Assembly: GCA_032622095.1 (NCBI GenBank)
Contig: CP136066.1
Coordinates: 64,698,609 to 64,762,608, forward strand
Length of the DNA: 64,000 nucleotides
Direction of reading: 5' to 3'
Source: Siphonodentalium dalli
Lineage: Eukaryota > Mollusca > Scaphopoda > Gadilida > Siphonodentaliidae
The notes beneath the pieces were generated by a model. The model was not told the DNA's origin. It did not search any database and was given only the letters and a program-made list of their open reading frames with translations. The first letter of the stretch is position 1; each line of letters begins with the position of its first letter. Positions 23,757 to 35,218 of the stretch are shown piece after piece. The position numbers were made by a program, and so were the translations under genes.

Positions 23757-23829
23757 CTTTAATTCTGCTAAGCGGTTTGTATTAAGATATTTCTGATTTG
23801 GAGACCGGATAGCAGAAAAGTTCAGCGAT

Positions 23830-25180
23830 TTTTTACGTGGTCGTGCCCAAAAGCTCTGCTCCTACGATTTAAGACACTAGAATAATAATCTTTATCAAAT
23901 GAGGTATCACATAATTGTGTTGAATGTCTTGACTCATAGTATTGTATCCATTCATTCGAGATTTCTTCATCATCTCTGATAATACGACCGTTCGATACAA
24001 AATATGATTGTGACTGAGTACCTAAACGCGCGCTTTTTGCATTGAGGAGTCTGAAGAATGAAGCTTGATCTACTTCTGCAACTGTATCTATCTCTTTCTT
24101 GCAATCGTCAAGAATTTTTTTTGCGAGCGGAAGTCACATTTGGACCGTTAGTATGCCATCTACACTGCGTTGCTAGGATCCGCTGGTCGACCATGCTGAA
24201 TCCAATGGACCTGTCCGTACGTCCCGCCCACCAGTAGACTGCATGGTTACCGTTACTACGCACCACAAGCCATCTCATTCGCTATCTCTGCAGTGCTAAA
24301 ATGGCTTCCGATGAGAAAGGACGGTGTTGTTAAACGCCATGTAACACGATAATATAGCTTAGGGAACCACGTGTGGTGCGATTCATATCACTAGGCAGGC
24401 ACATGTCGCTTCCGGGTTTAAGCTATCGGCTCATTGACTATAATTGAAATTGGGGCGGTACCTACGGATAGGTCCATTGGATCTGGCATTGGTCATCTCA
24501 TTCCAAAAGGGTTTCAGGTGGCTTTTGAATGACTTGGATGGGATTATTTCTCTTGCTGCTCTATTTATCGCAGTGACCATTGAATCATATAACTGTTAAA
24601 TATCGGAGGAAAGCAAATGATTTGTATTCATGGGAGGTAAATATGTTTCTAGTCGCTCTACATACGATGATTTGACATCGCAGTCATCTTGGAATTGTTT
24701 CCAGTTATACCTCATTGGCGAATTGTGAACATTTTTGAAATCGCGTCGGGAGAACTGTATGTCGATAAGACAATGAGAGGGCGGTAGTTAGATATATTGG
24801 CTGCGTAATATAAATAATAATGTGATCAATCGTCGAGCTAGCTTGCATTGGTCCGTAGCCGGGGCAAATCTTGGAATATATATGTGGGATGCAATCTCAT
24901 TGACAGAAATGTTCTTTTCTCCACGAAAATTTTGAAGGCATTTGATCTTGCATCATGCCTAGAAAGGTCAGCGTTGAAATCGCCATTCAGAATGATTTTC
25001 CAAGACAATAGTACTTCTCATAAATGTCAGACATTTTGTCGATATATTCTCGGTAATATTGAACAGTGTTATTAGTTGTCGGTAGATAAACTTGGAATAT
25101 ATATATAAAGTTGAGATCATTTCAGTTGAATACCAATTATAGTATCTTTTCAATAGCGAGTTTGTTAATACGTCCACTAA
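23830..25180 (-). mobile_element. Decayed APE-type LINE (endonuclease and linker)
   Basis: Minus-strand translation, in broken frames, gives LNGDFNADLSRHDARSN (the GDFNAD block of apurinic-type endonucleases) near 24970, then an LDD trace and a RYNWKQFQDDCD segment near 24700. A linker (KEIDTVAEVDQASFF, RIIRDDEEISNEW) follows at 24100-23930. Many stops and frameshifts are present. The element is split by a 292-bp inverted-repeat insertion (24193-24484). The RT part is not adjacent. Confidence 0.7.
24193..24484. mobile_element. Inverted-repeat element nested in the LINE
   Basis: Inverted ends ATCCAATGGACCTRTCCGTA (left 24193 onward, right ending at 24484) flank a non-coding interior. LINE reading resumes on both sides: NEMTNARS on the right, the KKEIDT linker on the left. 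Family not identified. Confidence 0.6.
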
Positions 25181-25314
25181 ACTTTGACTTATTCCAAATT
25201 AGACTTATTAAAATTGCAAGTAGTCCCAATGAATTAATATGTAACTTTTTCTTCAAAATAAATGGTGGGAATTATCTTCGAAAGCAATCATGATAACTAA
25301 TTCCACCACATTAA

Positions 25315-26295
25315 ATTAAATCGAAGCGATATGCATGTCGAAGAATTCGAAATCGAGCAAGCAATAATGGGCGCGAAAAACTTTCATACCTAAGGTTAGT
25401 ATTATGGGATATCCAAGAGTATCATGGGAAGTTCAAAGGTCACTACTATGGTTAGTATTATGGGATACACAATAGGATCGTGGGAAGTTCAAAGGTCACT
25501 TTAATTTCGTCTAATATAAGCATACCCATGTTCTGCCTAATACCCATGGTTTCCAAATAACTCATTATTTAAAAAAATAGAATGGTATACGCATGCGCAC
25601 TAGTGAACACAAGTGTTATGGACATGCGCACAATGATAATACTCCGTGTCGGTATACCAAATTATTTCACCGGCTGTCACGTGGCTGTCGCTCAAAATAT
25701 TGCGTTCTTTTGGGGATAGATGTAAAGCAGTACGCCCAGCTGTTGACGCGGTCAAAAAGCGCTACATTTACACCCCAATAGAAGATGTAAGGTCTAAAGA
25801 CATTCGTCCTAATGAGTCTAAGGTTTATTTACTAATACTTTTAATCACGACGCTCCAAACTCAAATCATTAAACTAAAATCTAAACGTGATGGTGAAGTT
25901 TCGCAAATCATATCTGTCAACAAACGTTTTATGGACTTGTGAGATTAAACATATTACCAGCCCTCGAAATTAGGAAAAATGTCCCACAGCAGATTTAGTG
26001 CCGTGGCCTGTTAGATTCCAGATGTTGCCACGGCATTTACCACGACATTGCTTACTCTTGTATGCCAAATAGAAGTGCAGGGTGGAATACAGGTGCAGGG
26101 TGGAAATTTCTGAAAGAAAAAAACAAATAATAGTGCAGGGCGGAACAGAAGTGTGGTGGAAACCACAAATATGAAATAACTCGAAAAAATATTTGTGTAT
26201 ACATGTAGTTGAGTCCGTTATAGAGTAAGTACAGTCTATAGAGTATTTATTTCCGTGTTAGTAATTACATATTTTGATAACAAAATAGCCCAACT
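25315..26295. repeat. Dispersed repeat family, locus 2 (two pieces)
   Basis: 25315-25530 contains two tandem copies of GGTTAGTATTATGGGATA...AAGTTCAAAGGTCACT. 26218-26295 matches the end of locus 1 (16720-16800). The 690 bases between, including ORF 25646-25942 (98 residues, unrecognised), may be a separate insertion. GTGCAGGGTGGAA repeats occur near 26080-26150. Confidence 0.5.
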
Positions 26296-27110
26296 GAGCT
26301 ATGATCCTGCTGAACTGATATGATGCTGTTAGAGCAAACTGATGTTGATAAGAGACAGTGCCGTTATTTTTTCGAAAGTTGTCATTTTCGCGATGTTCAG
26401 ATAATTTTAACATATCCACGAAAAGCCATTATGTATCTCAAATATTCTAAAACATATTGCGAAATATTTTAATACTGGTATTAGTATTTGTTGCAAATCG
26501 ACTATAATCAAGATGGCTATATATTCATGTCGTTTTGCAAACACCAGCGCAGTCATTATTAAATTAGTAAAATATATGCCTAACAAAGTTCTCGAATATT
26601 TCATACAGACGTTTGTTTTTCTAAAATCGCTCGGATAATGAGTCGGATTAGCCAAACACCGGGACAGTTTTAGAAAGTATAACGGTGCTTTATCGTAACT
26701 GCATCCGTTTGCTCTACCAGCATCACATATATTCAGCAGCGCCGTGATATCATTTTTCCTGATACGGCTGTTATCTGGCAGCATGCTCAAGCAGTTCTTT
26801 TAACGCCCATGGATATTCTTTTTAGAATACCCCTGGACATTCTTGAAGAACACGCAAGGGATTATTTGATGGATACTCCCGTCGCGAGTTGAGGAAATAG
26901 AATAAAACGATTCATCATCATTCATAAAACGACTATCGTAACAGTGAATCGGACGTTGTGACCAGGGTAGAGTGGATTAGGGTGGGTCGGTGACTCGGTG
27001 TATTTAGTAATGAGCGGGAAATTTGTTGGTTTTATATAAACAGTCGCATATCTTCCTACTTTTGGTCAACACTTCCGACAGAAATGGCTATTAGTTGGAA
27101 ATTGTCCAAT
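26296..27110. other. Intergenic, one unrecognised ORF
   Basis: A minus-strand ORF at 26407-26790 (127 residues) has no recognisable domain and no supporting context. It is not called a gene. Nothing else was seen. Confidence 0.35.
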
Positions 27111-27114
27111 CTTA

Positions 27115-27520
27115 GGGGCGTGTCATGTTGGAAATTTACAACACTTAGATTTAGCAGTTTTCATGTTCAAATTTCAAAATGTTCTCCCACCGTTCCGACC
27201 ATGGACCAGTCAAAAACTGCTAACAAATTAAAAACAACAAATCTTTGCCTTTAAAAGACGCTTTTCATGTTCGGATTTGAAAATTGTTCTCCCTCCGGAT
27301 CGAAACATTGTCGACCGGTGGGTCCCGGTCCATCTCATTGGTGTCCAGCAAGAGACTGCTAACCAATTACAAAGAACAAACAAAGAGAAATTGAGACCTG
27401 AATCCAGGCCTGAAGTTACCTGGAGTTAGACTTCTATAGATACTAGGATTTTGCAGTTCTCATGTTGAGATTAAAAACAATTCTCACAAGGGTCATACTA
27501 CTCATCAAAGGTACAGTTGG
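27115..27520 (+). repeat. Degenerate repeat, three diverged units
   Basis: TTTCATGTTC..ATTT.AAAAT.GTTCTCCC starts near 27160 and 27265, and a weaker one near 27455. The first two are followed by AACTGCTAAC.AATTA or GACTGCTAAC blocks. Confidence 0.45.
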
Positions 27521-27599
27521 GGATTTCCAGGCCAATGGTTGGTATCCACATTAAATTACGCGACATTGCGAGTTTTACCTCGTTCAAAGGGGAGGGGCG

Positions 27600-28319
27600 T
27601 GAAGTTGGAAAATTATATTGAACGATATGCACTATTAAGGTATTGTATGCAGTGCAATGACACAACAATTATAAAGTGAGTAGATGGGCGCGAAGCGCCC
27701 GGGATGGTCGAAAAGATCGAGTGATCTTCTCCTTCACCCCACGGTTTGTTGTTGTTGGAGATATAGCACACAGAAAAACGACATGTCTGAACGCGGCAAA
27801 AGTTGAATATAATTGAATTAAATGTTATATATTGAATTGGATTGATTTGAGTAGGGTTGCAAGGGGAAAGGCCCACGAGCTTTAATACGGGGTATGTGGG
27901 GAGTCCCGGTGTGTCCCTTTGATGTTTTGTTGTTGCTGAGCGTGTCGTGTGGAGCGCTGAAAAAAGGAACGGGGCCCGTGTTATGATGTTAAAATAAAAT
28001 GGTGTTAGTTTGTATTGTATTGTTAGTTTGTTAGTTTTTCTAGCCGCTAAACAATTGCAAGGCAAAGCGTGTGGTTCAATGTGCTAACCTATAGAGATTC
28101 CAATACAGACCAAACGCACTGTGAAGAGTTTGTTTTAGCTAAGTCAGGTTGTTGCATTTATATGGCCCGCCCTACCTCCCCTGGGCACGGGCGTATATGA
28201 AAACATGTATTGACGAATTTGTATACAGTGTTATCTGGGTTTTAAAGTATGAAAATAAAAATAAATCTGAATGATAATGTACAGATAGTCTTTAATGGTT
28301 GACAATATATGTCAATGGT
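27600..28319. other. Intergenic, remnant of a dispersed repeat
   Basis: The part near 28170-28280 (CTGGGCACGGGCGTATATGA, then AATAAATCTGAATGA) resembles 32850-32930 (AAGGGCGCGGGCGTAAGTGA, then AAATAAATATGAACGA). It may be the 3' tail of an unidentified element on the plus strand. The minus ORF 27613-28065 has no motif and is rejected. Confidence 0.4.
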
Positions 28320-28324
28320 TTATA

Positions 28325-31300
28325 CAGAGATGAATTCATAAGATAAGATAAGATAAGATTTAATCGTTATAAGAAACCACAATGGTACATAACGCTTTAC
28401 ACAAATAATGACAAAAGACAAGTGTACAAGTAAATAACAATATGAGGAACAAAAATAACAATATAACAATAGATATCTGTCACTTTGGTTATCGTTAATC
28501 AAGTGGTGGACTGGTGCACAATATTGGAATTATCTCGAAGTATTGCTCGCTCTCTTTCGTGGAAAAGGTTAGTTATGAGTGTGATGAATCTTGTGGTTAT
28601 CTCACTGTCGAACGTACCCACGAAAATGTCAGAAGCTACCTCGGTTGGTAGAATTGAATAATTGATGCCCGAAATTTGTCGGATGTCGTTGAAAAAACTT
28701 GTTCTGATAGTGGCGTAAGCTGGGCATATAAAGAGGAAATGATGTTCGTCCTCGGTCGCGTCAAGACAGATGGGACAGCAACGATGGTCGTTGGTAGATG
28801 TATCAGATTGTTTATCTTTTGACTTTGTGATATGTTTTCGATGTCGTGCTGTTTCAATCGATAATTTGTGAGAGCTAACGCGTAACTGTGTGAATTTTGA
28901 CATATTAGTTCTACTGATATTTAACTGCAAATATGTCTCCATTTGAAAATCGTGTTTCGTCCTCCGGTAGAATGTGAGTTTTTTGTCTTTTCTCAATCGG
29001 GCACGCCACCAGTCAATGTAGCGGCCTTGCAATTGTGTTTTAATTGAGCGTAAAATGGCCGTTTTATTGAGAGTCGCCTGAGCTTGCCATACCGGCCCAA
29101 AGCCTAGATGCTCTAAAATGGATGAAAAACTGGAAACCCAAGTCGACTGCTTTGTTGAGAAGGAATGTTTATAACATTGTGATGCTATTTCCCTGTGATC
29201 TAACTCAAGCAAATGGAACCAAAATTTTATTGCTCGAATGATTAACGAGATGTCCGCGGGGAATATACCAAGTTCGCCACGTGTCCCGATATTGGAGCTA
29301 TATTTAGATAACCCGAGCAGCCTTTTGTTGAAATGTAGACTGAGTTTAGCATACGGTCGGTCATCATATAGATCCTCTAAAGCCCTTCCTGGTCGACAGT
29401 TGCCTATATTAAGACACATCGGTCCCCAAACCTCAGAACAATAGAGAGATATTGGCTCAATTGTGCTTGTAAACAGTTTACAACAAGTTGGTATGTCAAG
29501 TTCGCTCAGTGGTAGTTTGCGCTCAAGGGCAAAAAGTGCCTTGCGCCCTTTATTGGTGAGCTGTTTATGGTCGAATTTACCCGCAGACGTTATATTTACC
29601 CCCAGATAGCGGTATTCATTTACGACGTCCAATTCTGAGTCGTTTATTTTAAATTTCAGTTGCTTCAAGCGGTGTCCGGGTTTATTGAACACCAATATTT
29701 TTGATTTGTTAATATTCACAGTTAATTGCCATTTGTTAAAGTATGATGCGATGACATCTAATGAATTTTGTAAGCCACTTTCACTACTCGATAGTAGGAC
29801 AATGTCATCAGCGTACATTAAACAGTTGATTATCGAATTTCCAACTGTTATGGGATCACATCCGTCATTAAATTCGGCTGGTAGATCATTAAGGTAGAGA
29901 TTGAACATTTTCGGGCTCAAGATACACCCTTGTTTGACACCAATTGTCGTTTCAATTGGAGCCGTGAGCCCATCCCTTAGTTTTATGGAGAATTGCGTTT
30001 TCGCATACATATCCCTGATTACACTAAGAAAAATTCCCGAAATGCCTTGTCTCTTCATCTTATAAAATAATCCCTCGCGCCACACGGTGTCAAATGCCTT
30101 TTTTAGGTCAATGAAACATGAGTAAACTCGTCGGCCTTCTCGGAAGGCTTGGTCCACAATAGTGTGAAGAGAAAATAGGTGGTCCGCTGTGCGGGACCCT
30201 TTTTTGAATCCGATTTGACATGGGTCCATTGTGTTCCCCTCTTCCAGAAAAGTATGCAGTCTGTTATCAAGTATTTTGCAGAAATTTTTTGAAAGGCAGC
30301 TCGATATGGCTATGCCTCTATAATTATTTGGGTCACTTGTGTCTCCACCCTTGTGAATGTACTTGAGCATGCTGTTTCGCCACGAGTCCGGGAAACTGCC
30401 AGTAGAAAGGACGCCATTAAACAGTTTTACATATATGGGTAAGAGCGGTGGTAATGATGCTTTAATCATTTCATTTGAGATGCGGTCTGGGCCACACGAT
30501 TTATTATTCCCAAGAGTTCTGGAGGCATGTGTGATCTCCGACTCCGTAATCGGTTTATTGAGTTTACTGTTGTGCTCGGGTGCGCCCAGCGGGGGTAGGT
30601 CAGGTTTGCAATTTGGGGTTGAATTGGTGTTATTCATTAATTGGCGGAAGTAAGCAATCCATTCATTTGGAGAAATATTACCGCTTGGGTCCTGTCCCCT
30701 GGGCTCCCTCTCAGCTATTTCATCCAGAGTATCCCAGAAAGCTTTGGGGTTATCACTATCTAGTATACGAATTTTATCCACTAGGGCCTTTCTATAATCC
30801 CTTTGTTTACGTTTCAGTGCCCGCCTGTATTGTTTTTTGGCGGCATAAAAATCTTGCACTGATTTCTTCTCTCCCTTGGTTTTTCTGATAGTGCGCGCTT
30901 TTTGGTACATAGATCGTTTAAGTTCACGGCATTCGGCATCAAACCATTTTGTTTTGCGATCTGATTTAGCCTTTTGCGTAGTACGCGTACATCTCGATCT
31001 GATGTCCATGTATTTTGCCCCACACTTTTGGATTGTTGCGTGCATCAGGCTAGTCAATGAATTAGCAAGCTCAGTTGGGTCATCAGTCTGAGTTGATGAA
31101 TTGATAAACTCCAGTTCCTTTCGGAAACTGTTAGCGAGGAGGGAATTCCATTTCACTGGCCTTTGGTGTGGGAGTAACGATGCCTGGGCGTTAACGTTTT
31201 TGAGTTTATGATAACTTGTCTTCCCTGTAAGTATTTGCAAACGGATTGGGCAGTGGTCTGAAAATGGGTGTAAATCCCCTACTGAAAAATTGAGAACTTT

Positions 31301-32150
31301 GGAGAGCAGTGATTCTTGAGCAAGGCACCAGTCCACCACTGATGATCCATTGTATTTGTGACAGGTGAATCTGCCCATAGAATCGCCAAGTGTGCGACCA
31401 TTCAGGATTCTTAAATGAGCCGCAATACATAGTTCTGAGATTAGTTTTCCGTATGCATTGGTCTGCGATTGATCCTCTGAAGTTCGTGCCAGGGATATCT
31501 TGTCAGTGACATAACTTGTCGGTAACACAACGAACCCGTCATCATCATGAGGTATGTAATCTAACGTTTTCGTGTGTATACGACCATTCATGTCACCAAG
31601 AACCATGATATCACCAGTATTTTGGTATTCAGATAAATTCTGTTGTAATATATGGAATGGATCGACGGTGGTATTACGTTTTCGACGAGCGAAAGTCGAG
31701 TTCTCAGGTGGGAAATATACAAAGAAGATATGAAGATCATTCACAAGGTTGAAAAAATCACCTCTGAGGGTCATTGAAATGAAATCGGTATTAACAAATG
31801 GATGGTATCGGACACCCTTTCGTAGCTTTGTGCGCACAAATACCGACGAGCCACCATGACCTTTCTTGCCACTTTTGGGGCGGCATACTGCCTTGTGGCT
31901 GAACCCCTCGAGACTTAGATTTTCTGCGTCGGTGGCCGAACAATGTGTCTCAGCAAGACATATTACGTCTCCTTTGAGCTGTTCTAAGAACGACGGGTGG
32001 TCGAGTTTACAAACGCGTGTACGGCCCTCTTTGGCGTACATTCCATTGATATTATGGAAAAAAATAGCAATTTTGTGCATTTCAAAGACAAATTGTCATG
32101 AGTATACTGAGGAATTGAGGAAACAGTGGTAACATTGTTAATTATGGACT
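28325..32150 (-). mobile_element. LINE with intact endonuclease/RT ORF
   Basis: An APE-type non-LTR retrotransposon on the minus strand. The long ORF is described separately. Its 3' UTR (28498 down to 28340) ends in a short-repeat tail, TTATCTTATC, seen as AAGATAAGATAAGATAAG at 28340-28358 on the plus strand, in place of poly(A). The 5' boundary is not defined; no ORF1 was recognised upstream to 33 kb. It shares its C-terminal zinc-finger domain and RT style with the truncated element at 36127-37810. Confidence 0.88.
28499..32080 (-). CDS. LINE ORF2-type polyprotein: APE endonuclease, reverse transcriptase, zinc finger
   Basis: 1193 residues with no stop or frameshift. Residues 1-285 form an apurinic-type endonuclease that would nick target DNA: N10/N12, E44 in ETH, GDMNG at 162-166, SDHCP at 274-278. 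The RT domain (about 510-800) has NNYRGIAISSCLSK, QIGFKKGSRTADH, FIDLKKAFDTVW (D658), GVKQGCILSP (714-723) and the catalytic MYADD (D758, D759). A CCHC-type zinc finger lies at C1102, C1105, H1113/H1114, C1119. Size and order fit complete LINE second ORFs. The ATG at 32078-32080 opens directly on the endonuclease, so the ORF looks full length. All key residues are present, so the protein may still be functional. The clade is not assigned; GVKQGC sets it apart from the VPQGS elements nearby. Confidence 0.92.
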   Translation of the reverse strand: MHKIAIFFHNINGMYAKEGRTRVCKLDHPSFLEQLKGDVICLAETHCSATDAENLSLEGFSHKAVCRPKSGKKGHGGSSVFVRTKLRKGVRYHPFVNTDFISMTLRGDFFNLVNDLHIFFVYFPPENSTFARRKRNTTVDPFHILQQNLSEYQNTGDIMVLGDMNGRIHTKTLDYIPHDDDGFVVLPTSYVTDKISLARTSEDQSQTNAYGKLISELCIAAHLRILNGRTLGDSMGRFTCHKYNGSSVVDWCLAQESLLSKVLNFSVGDLHPFSDHCPIRLQILTGKTSYHKLKNVNAQASLLPHQRPVKWNSLLANSFRKELEFINSSTQTDDPTELANSLTSLMHATIQKCGAKYMDIRSRCTRTTQKAKSDRKTKWFDAECRELKRSMYQKARTIRKTKGEKKSVQDFYAAKKQYRRALKRKQRDYRKALVDKIRILDSDNPKAFWDTLDEIAEREPRGQDPSGNISPNEWIAYFRQLMNNTNSTPNCKPDLPPLGAPEHNSKLNKPITESEITHASRTLGNNKSCGPDRISNEMIKASLPPLLPIYVKLFNGVLSTGSFPDSWRNSMLKYIHKGGDTSDPNNYRGIAISSCLSKNFCKILDNRLHTFLEEGNTMDPCQIGFKKGSRTADHLFSLHTIVDQAFREGRRVYSCFIDLKKAFDTVWREGLFYKMKRQGISGIFLSVIRDMYAKTQFSIKLRDGLTAPIETTIGVKQGCILSPKMFNLYLNDLPAEFNDGCDPITVGNSIINCLMYADDIVLLSSSESGLQNSLDVIASYFNKWQLTVNINKSKILVFNKPGHRLKQLKFKINDSELDVVNEYRYLGVNITSAGKFDHKQLTNKGRKALFALERKLPLSELDIPTCCKLFTSTIEPISLYCSEVWGPMCLNIGNCRPGRALEDLYDDRPYAKLSLHFNKRLLGLSKYSSNIGTRGELGIFPADISLIIRAIKFWFHLLELDHREIASQCYKHSFSTKQSTWVSSFSSILEHLGFGPVWQAQATLNKTAILRSIKTQLQGRYIDWWRARLRKDKKLTFYRRTKHDFQMETYLQLNISRTNMSKFTQLRVSSHKLSIETARHRKHITKSKDKQSDTSTNDHRCCPICLDATEDEHHFLFICPAYATIRTSFFNDIRQISGINYSILPTEVASDIFVGTFDSEITTRFITLITNLFHERERAILRDNSNIVHQSTT

Positions 32151-32955
32151 AGCTACCAGTCGTAGTATTTATTTACCGATGTAATTAAAGTTTTACAGCC
32201 AGCATGTGCTGGAAATTTGATCCGACAGCCTGAGGCTAAACCCCATTCGACATATATATATATATATTTCCTTTTTTTCTTTTATCGAATGGCCTGTTTG
32301 TGTATCAATATAACATTGATAATGATTCTGAAAAATTAACATCTTCACACATTTCGGACAAATGAATGCACAATGTTAATATGAGACTGTTGATGTTTAT
32401 AGGAAGTAACTTACTGTGCACCACTCATATGATTTATATTCAATTTTTTTTTTTTTTTGATTTTTGGAAATTTATTTATTTTTGGAAATTTATTTATTTT
32501 TTTATAAAAATGATATATACATTTAGTACATGGCAGTGTGTTCTGGAGCCGTGAGCTGTCCCTACTCCCGAAGAAAGGCCAGAGCGGCAAGCGGGACGAG
32601 CATATGTCGGTATATGATCCTCTCAACTCTGTGAGAGCTATGCCCACTTATGGGTCTGAAGTTCCTGCACCCCACCCCGAGCTAGTGCTGGTCGGTTTTT
32701 AAGCCGGGTCCCGCTCGGTAGGTGTTGTCAGGTGAGTGGAATGTGTAAGACATGAGCGCTAGCTTCTGAAAGTGAATTTGTAATATTATACAGGTGGCGA
32801 GTTGTGCCTGTTATAGAAATGAATGCGTTGTTTGCCCCGATAGTTATGGGTTCCCAAGGGCGCGGGCGTAAGTGAAATCACACTCATGTGCATGTTGTAG
32901 TTTATTGGTTGAAATAAATATGAACGATGGTAGACAATATGGGTGAATATATACA
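32151..32955. other. LINE 5' region / intergenic
   Basis: Contains a TA microsatellite (about 32252-32268), T-runs (32441-32460) and a 19-bp direct repeat TTTTTGGAAATTTATTTATT (32459-32497). It may include the 5' UTR of the intact LINE. No gene was supported. Confidence 0.4.
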
Positions 32956-32959
32956 GTGA

Positions 32960-35218
32960 TTTGTTTTTGTTTTATTTTGCTTTTTTTTGTTGTTTTTAAT
33001 TTTGTTTGGGTAAAAATAGAGTATGTATATATATGCAATTTATGTAAAGGAAGTAATATCAGTTAGACAATGTTAGTTGATTTGGAGGAGATAATTATTC
33101 GACGACTTATACTACGGCACGACAAGCGTATAGGCGCCGCCCGAGGACATTCGTCAGCGCACAAGGAGCCATCTAGGGCGTGAGCCCGCTAGCCTGAGTT
33201 TTAGTTTTGGTGTTAGTTAATGTAATGGTGTACATGATATCAATGTTTGGCGAGTATGCCTGGTATGCATTTGAGTGTTAGTTAGTTTTAGAGGAGATAA
33301 TTATTGTTCGACGACTTATACTACGGCACGACAAGCGTATAGGCGCCGCCCGAGGACATTCATCAGCGCCCAAGGAGCCATCTAGGGCGTGCGCCCGCTA
33401 GCCTATGTTTTGATTTTGGTGTTAGTCAATGTAATAATCTGCATATAGCCAATAAGCACATTTACGATAACGATAAGTGGTTAGTCCTTGTAGAGGAGTA
33501 GCTTCCTCAGATTTAGTTCGGTTATGAGACTGGAGTTACTGATACGAGTTAAAGTTAGGTCCGCTAGTTCTAGTAGCCTTTGTTTTATATATGGGATGTC
33601 TGCAGTCGAGTGAAGGGCTGAAATGGGGGTTGGGCCTATTTCGAAAAGGGCTTTCTTAAGTGCTGCGTTTTGTGCCCGCTGCATTCTGCTTAGGTTTGAT
33701 TGACTGCATTTTGAAGTAATTATTGCCCCATATTCCATGACTGGGCGAATGAATTGTTTATATAATTTGATTAGGGTGGTTGGGTTGACCCCCCCCCCTG
33801 TGCCCCGAAGTCTCGTTAGGAGTGCGTGTTCATCTAATGTGAATCCTAGTAGAGTTGCTTCTTTGTTTTGTTTTATTGGTTCGTTAAATAGCGAGAGTTT
33901 TGGCTTTGAGCTGTGAATTAGGTTTCCAAATACTACCAATTGTGCTTTATTTGCATTGAGTTTTATTATCCATTTCGAGCACCATTTTTCAAGTGCTGTG
34001 AGTTGTTTTTGCAGTCTAAGTTCAATTAATTTATTTCCTTTTGCTAGTGTCCATATGCCCAAGTCGTCTGCAAATTGTGATGCTTGTACATTTTGTGTAG
34101 AGTCTAATGGTATATCGTTTACGTAGATTAAAAAAAGGAGAGGACTTAAGACTGACCCCTGGGGGGTACCGGCTTTAAGATTGACTGTTTCTGAAATTTC
34201 ATCATTTATCCTTACTGCGATGTTTTTATGTGTTAAGAACGATGATAGAAGTCTAACTATTTTTTGTGGTAGTTCTGTGCGTGTTCTGAGTTTGTATCTG
34301 AGCCCATTGTGCCATACAGAATCGAAAGCTTTTTCTACGTCGAGGAATATGGCCCCAGTTTCACAACGCCTGCTTATTGCCGTTCTAATATCTTCTGTTA
34401 ATCGATATACGTGTTCTATGCCCTCCTTTCCACTTCTATAAGCCCGTTGATATTAATGCTCTCTAAGTGAGTCTTTATGCGAGTGCTAATGATCCTTTCA
34501 AAAAGTTTACCAGTGCATTTCAATGAAATGATGGGCCTATAGTTGGTTGGAATGGTATGGTCCTTGCCGGGTTTTGGAATCATTGTCCCGATTGCAGTCT
34601 TCCATGTTTTGGGAAAGTAACCCAGTCTCAGACATTTGTTATATAGGTTAGTAAGACGAATAAATAGCTCGTTCGGCGCTTGTCTAATTACACCGTACGT
34701 GATATCGTCGTCGCCGGGTGCTTTGTTTTCCCCGGTTCAGATTCCTTCTCACCTCTTCTAAGTCGATTTTGGTCATTTGGAGATCGTCGTCGCCCGGTTC
34801 GACTTTGTCTTTTAGCAGTGGTGCGAAGATTTCTGCGTTGTCATCGATGTAATGGTTGACATAACGTTTAAAACGTTTGTTAAATATATCGCCTTCATTG
34901 GTGATGTGGATTTTGCGTAGACTCTCTGCGAAGATTTGAGCTTTTTCTTGGTCATTTCAGATTTTTTTCCATTTTGGTCAGTTAGTGATTTAGAGTTATC
35001 TGATGTTGCGTTGTTCCCTTAGCCCGTAAGCGTTTTGAATGTTTGCCAGAATTTTCTATCCATGTTTTGGTCATTAAGACTGGTTGTTATTTTTTTCCAG
35101 GACTCGTTTTTTTCTTCTTTGATTTTTTGTTTAACTTGTCTATTGAGGTTATTATACAGTGTTTTATATTCATTGTCATGGGGGTTCTTCGCTGAGAAGA
35201 ACAATAACGCAGGTTATA
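32960..35218 (-). mobile_element. Degenerate Jockey-like LINE
   Basis: Broken minus-strand frames give, in order: a linker (NRQVKQKIKEEKNESWKKI, about 35150), RT blocks NYRPI near 34540, FLDVEKAFDSVWHNGL near 34300, AGTPQGSVLSPLLFLIYVND near 34150, FADDLGIW near 34060, and an intact C-terminal ORF 33481-34062 (193 residues, with PVMEYGA). The 3' UTR contains a 205-bp tandem duplication (33085-33225 and 33291-33435). An A-rich tail (T-rich at 32960-33010 on the plus strand) is a possible end. The VPQGS-type block and A-rich tail fit Jockey-like elements. Inactive. Confidence 0.82.
33085..33435 (-). repeat. 205-bp tandem duplication in a LINE 3' UTR
   Basis: Two copies, offset about 206, share GAGGAGATAATTATT and CGTATAGGCGCCGCCCGAGG with about 95% identity by eye. 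Confidence 0.85.

Noticed and set aside
26407-26790. 127-residue minus-strand ORF as a gene
   Set aside because: No recognisable domain, no paralogue in the window and no supporting context.
27613-28065. 150-residue minus-strand ORF as a gene
   Set aside because: It runs through repeat-like DNA and has no motif.
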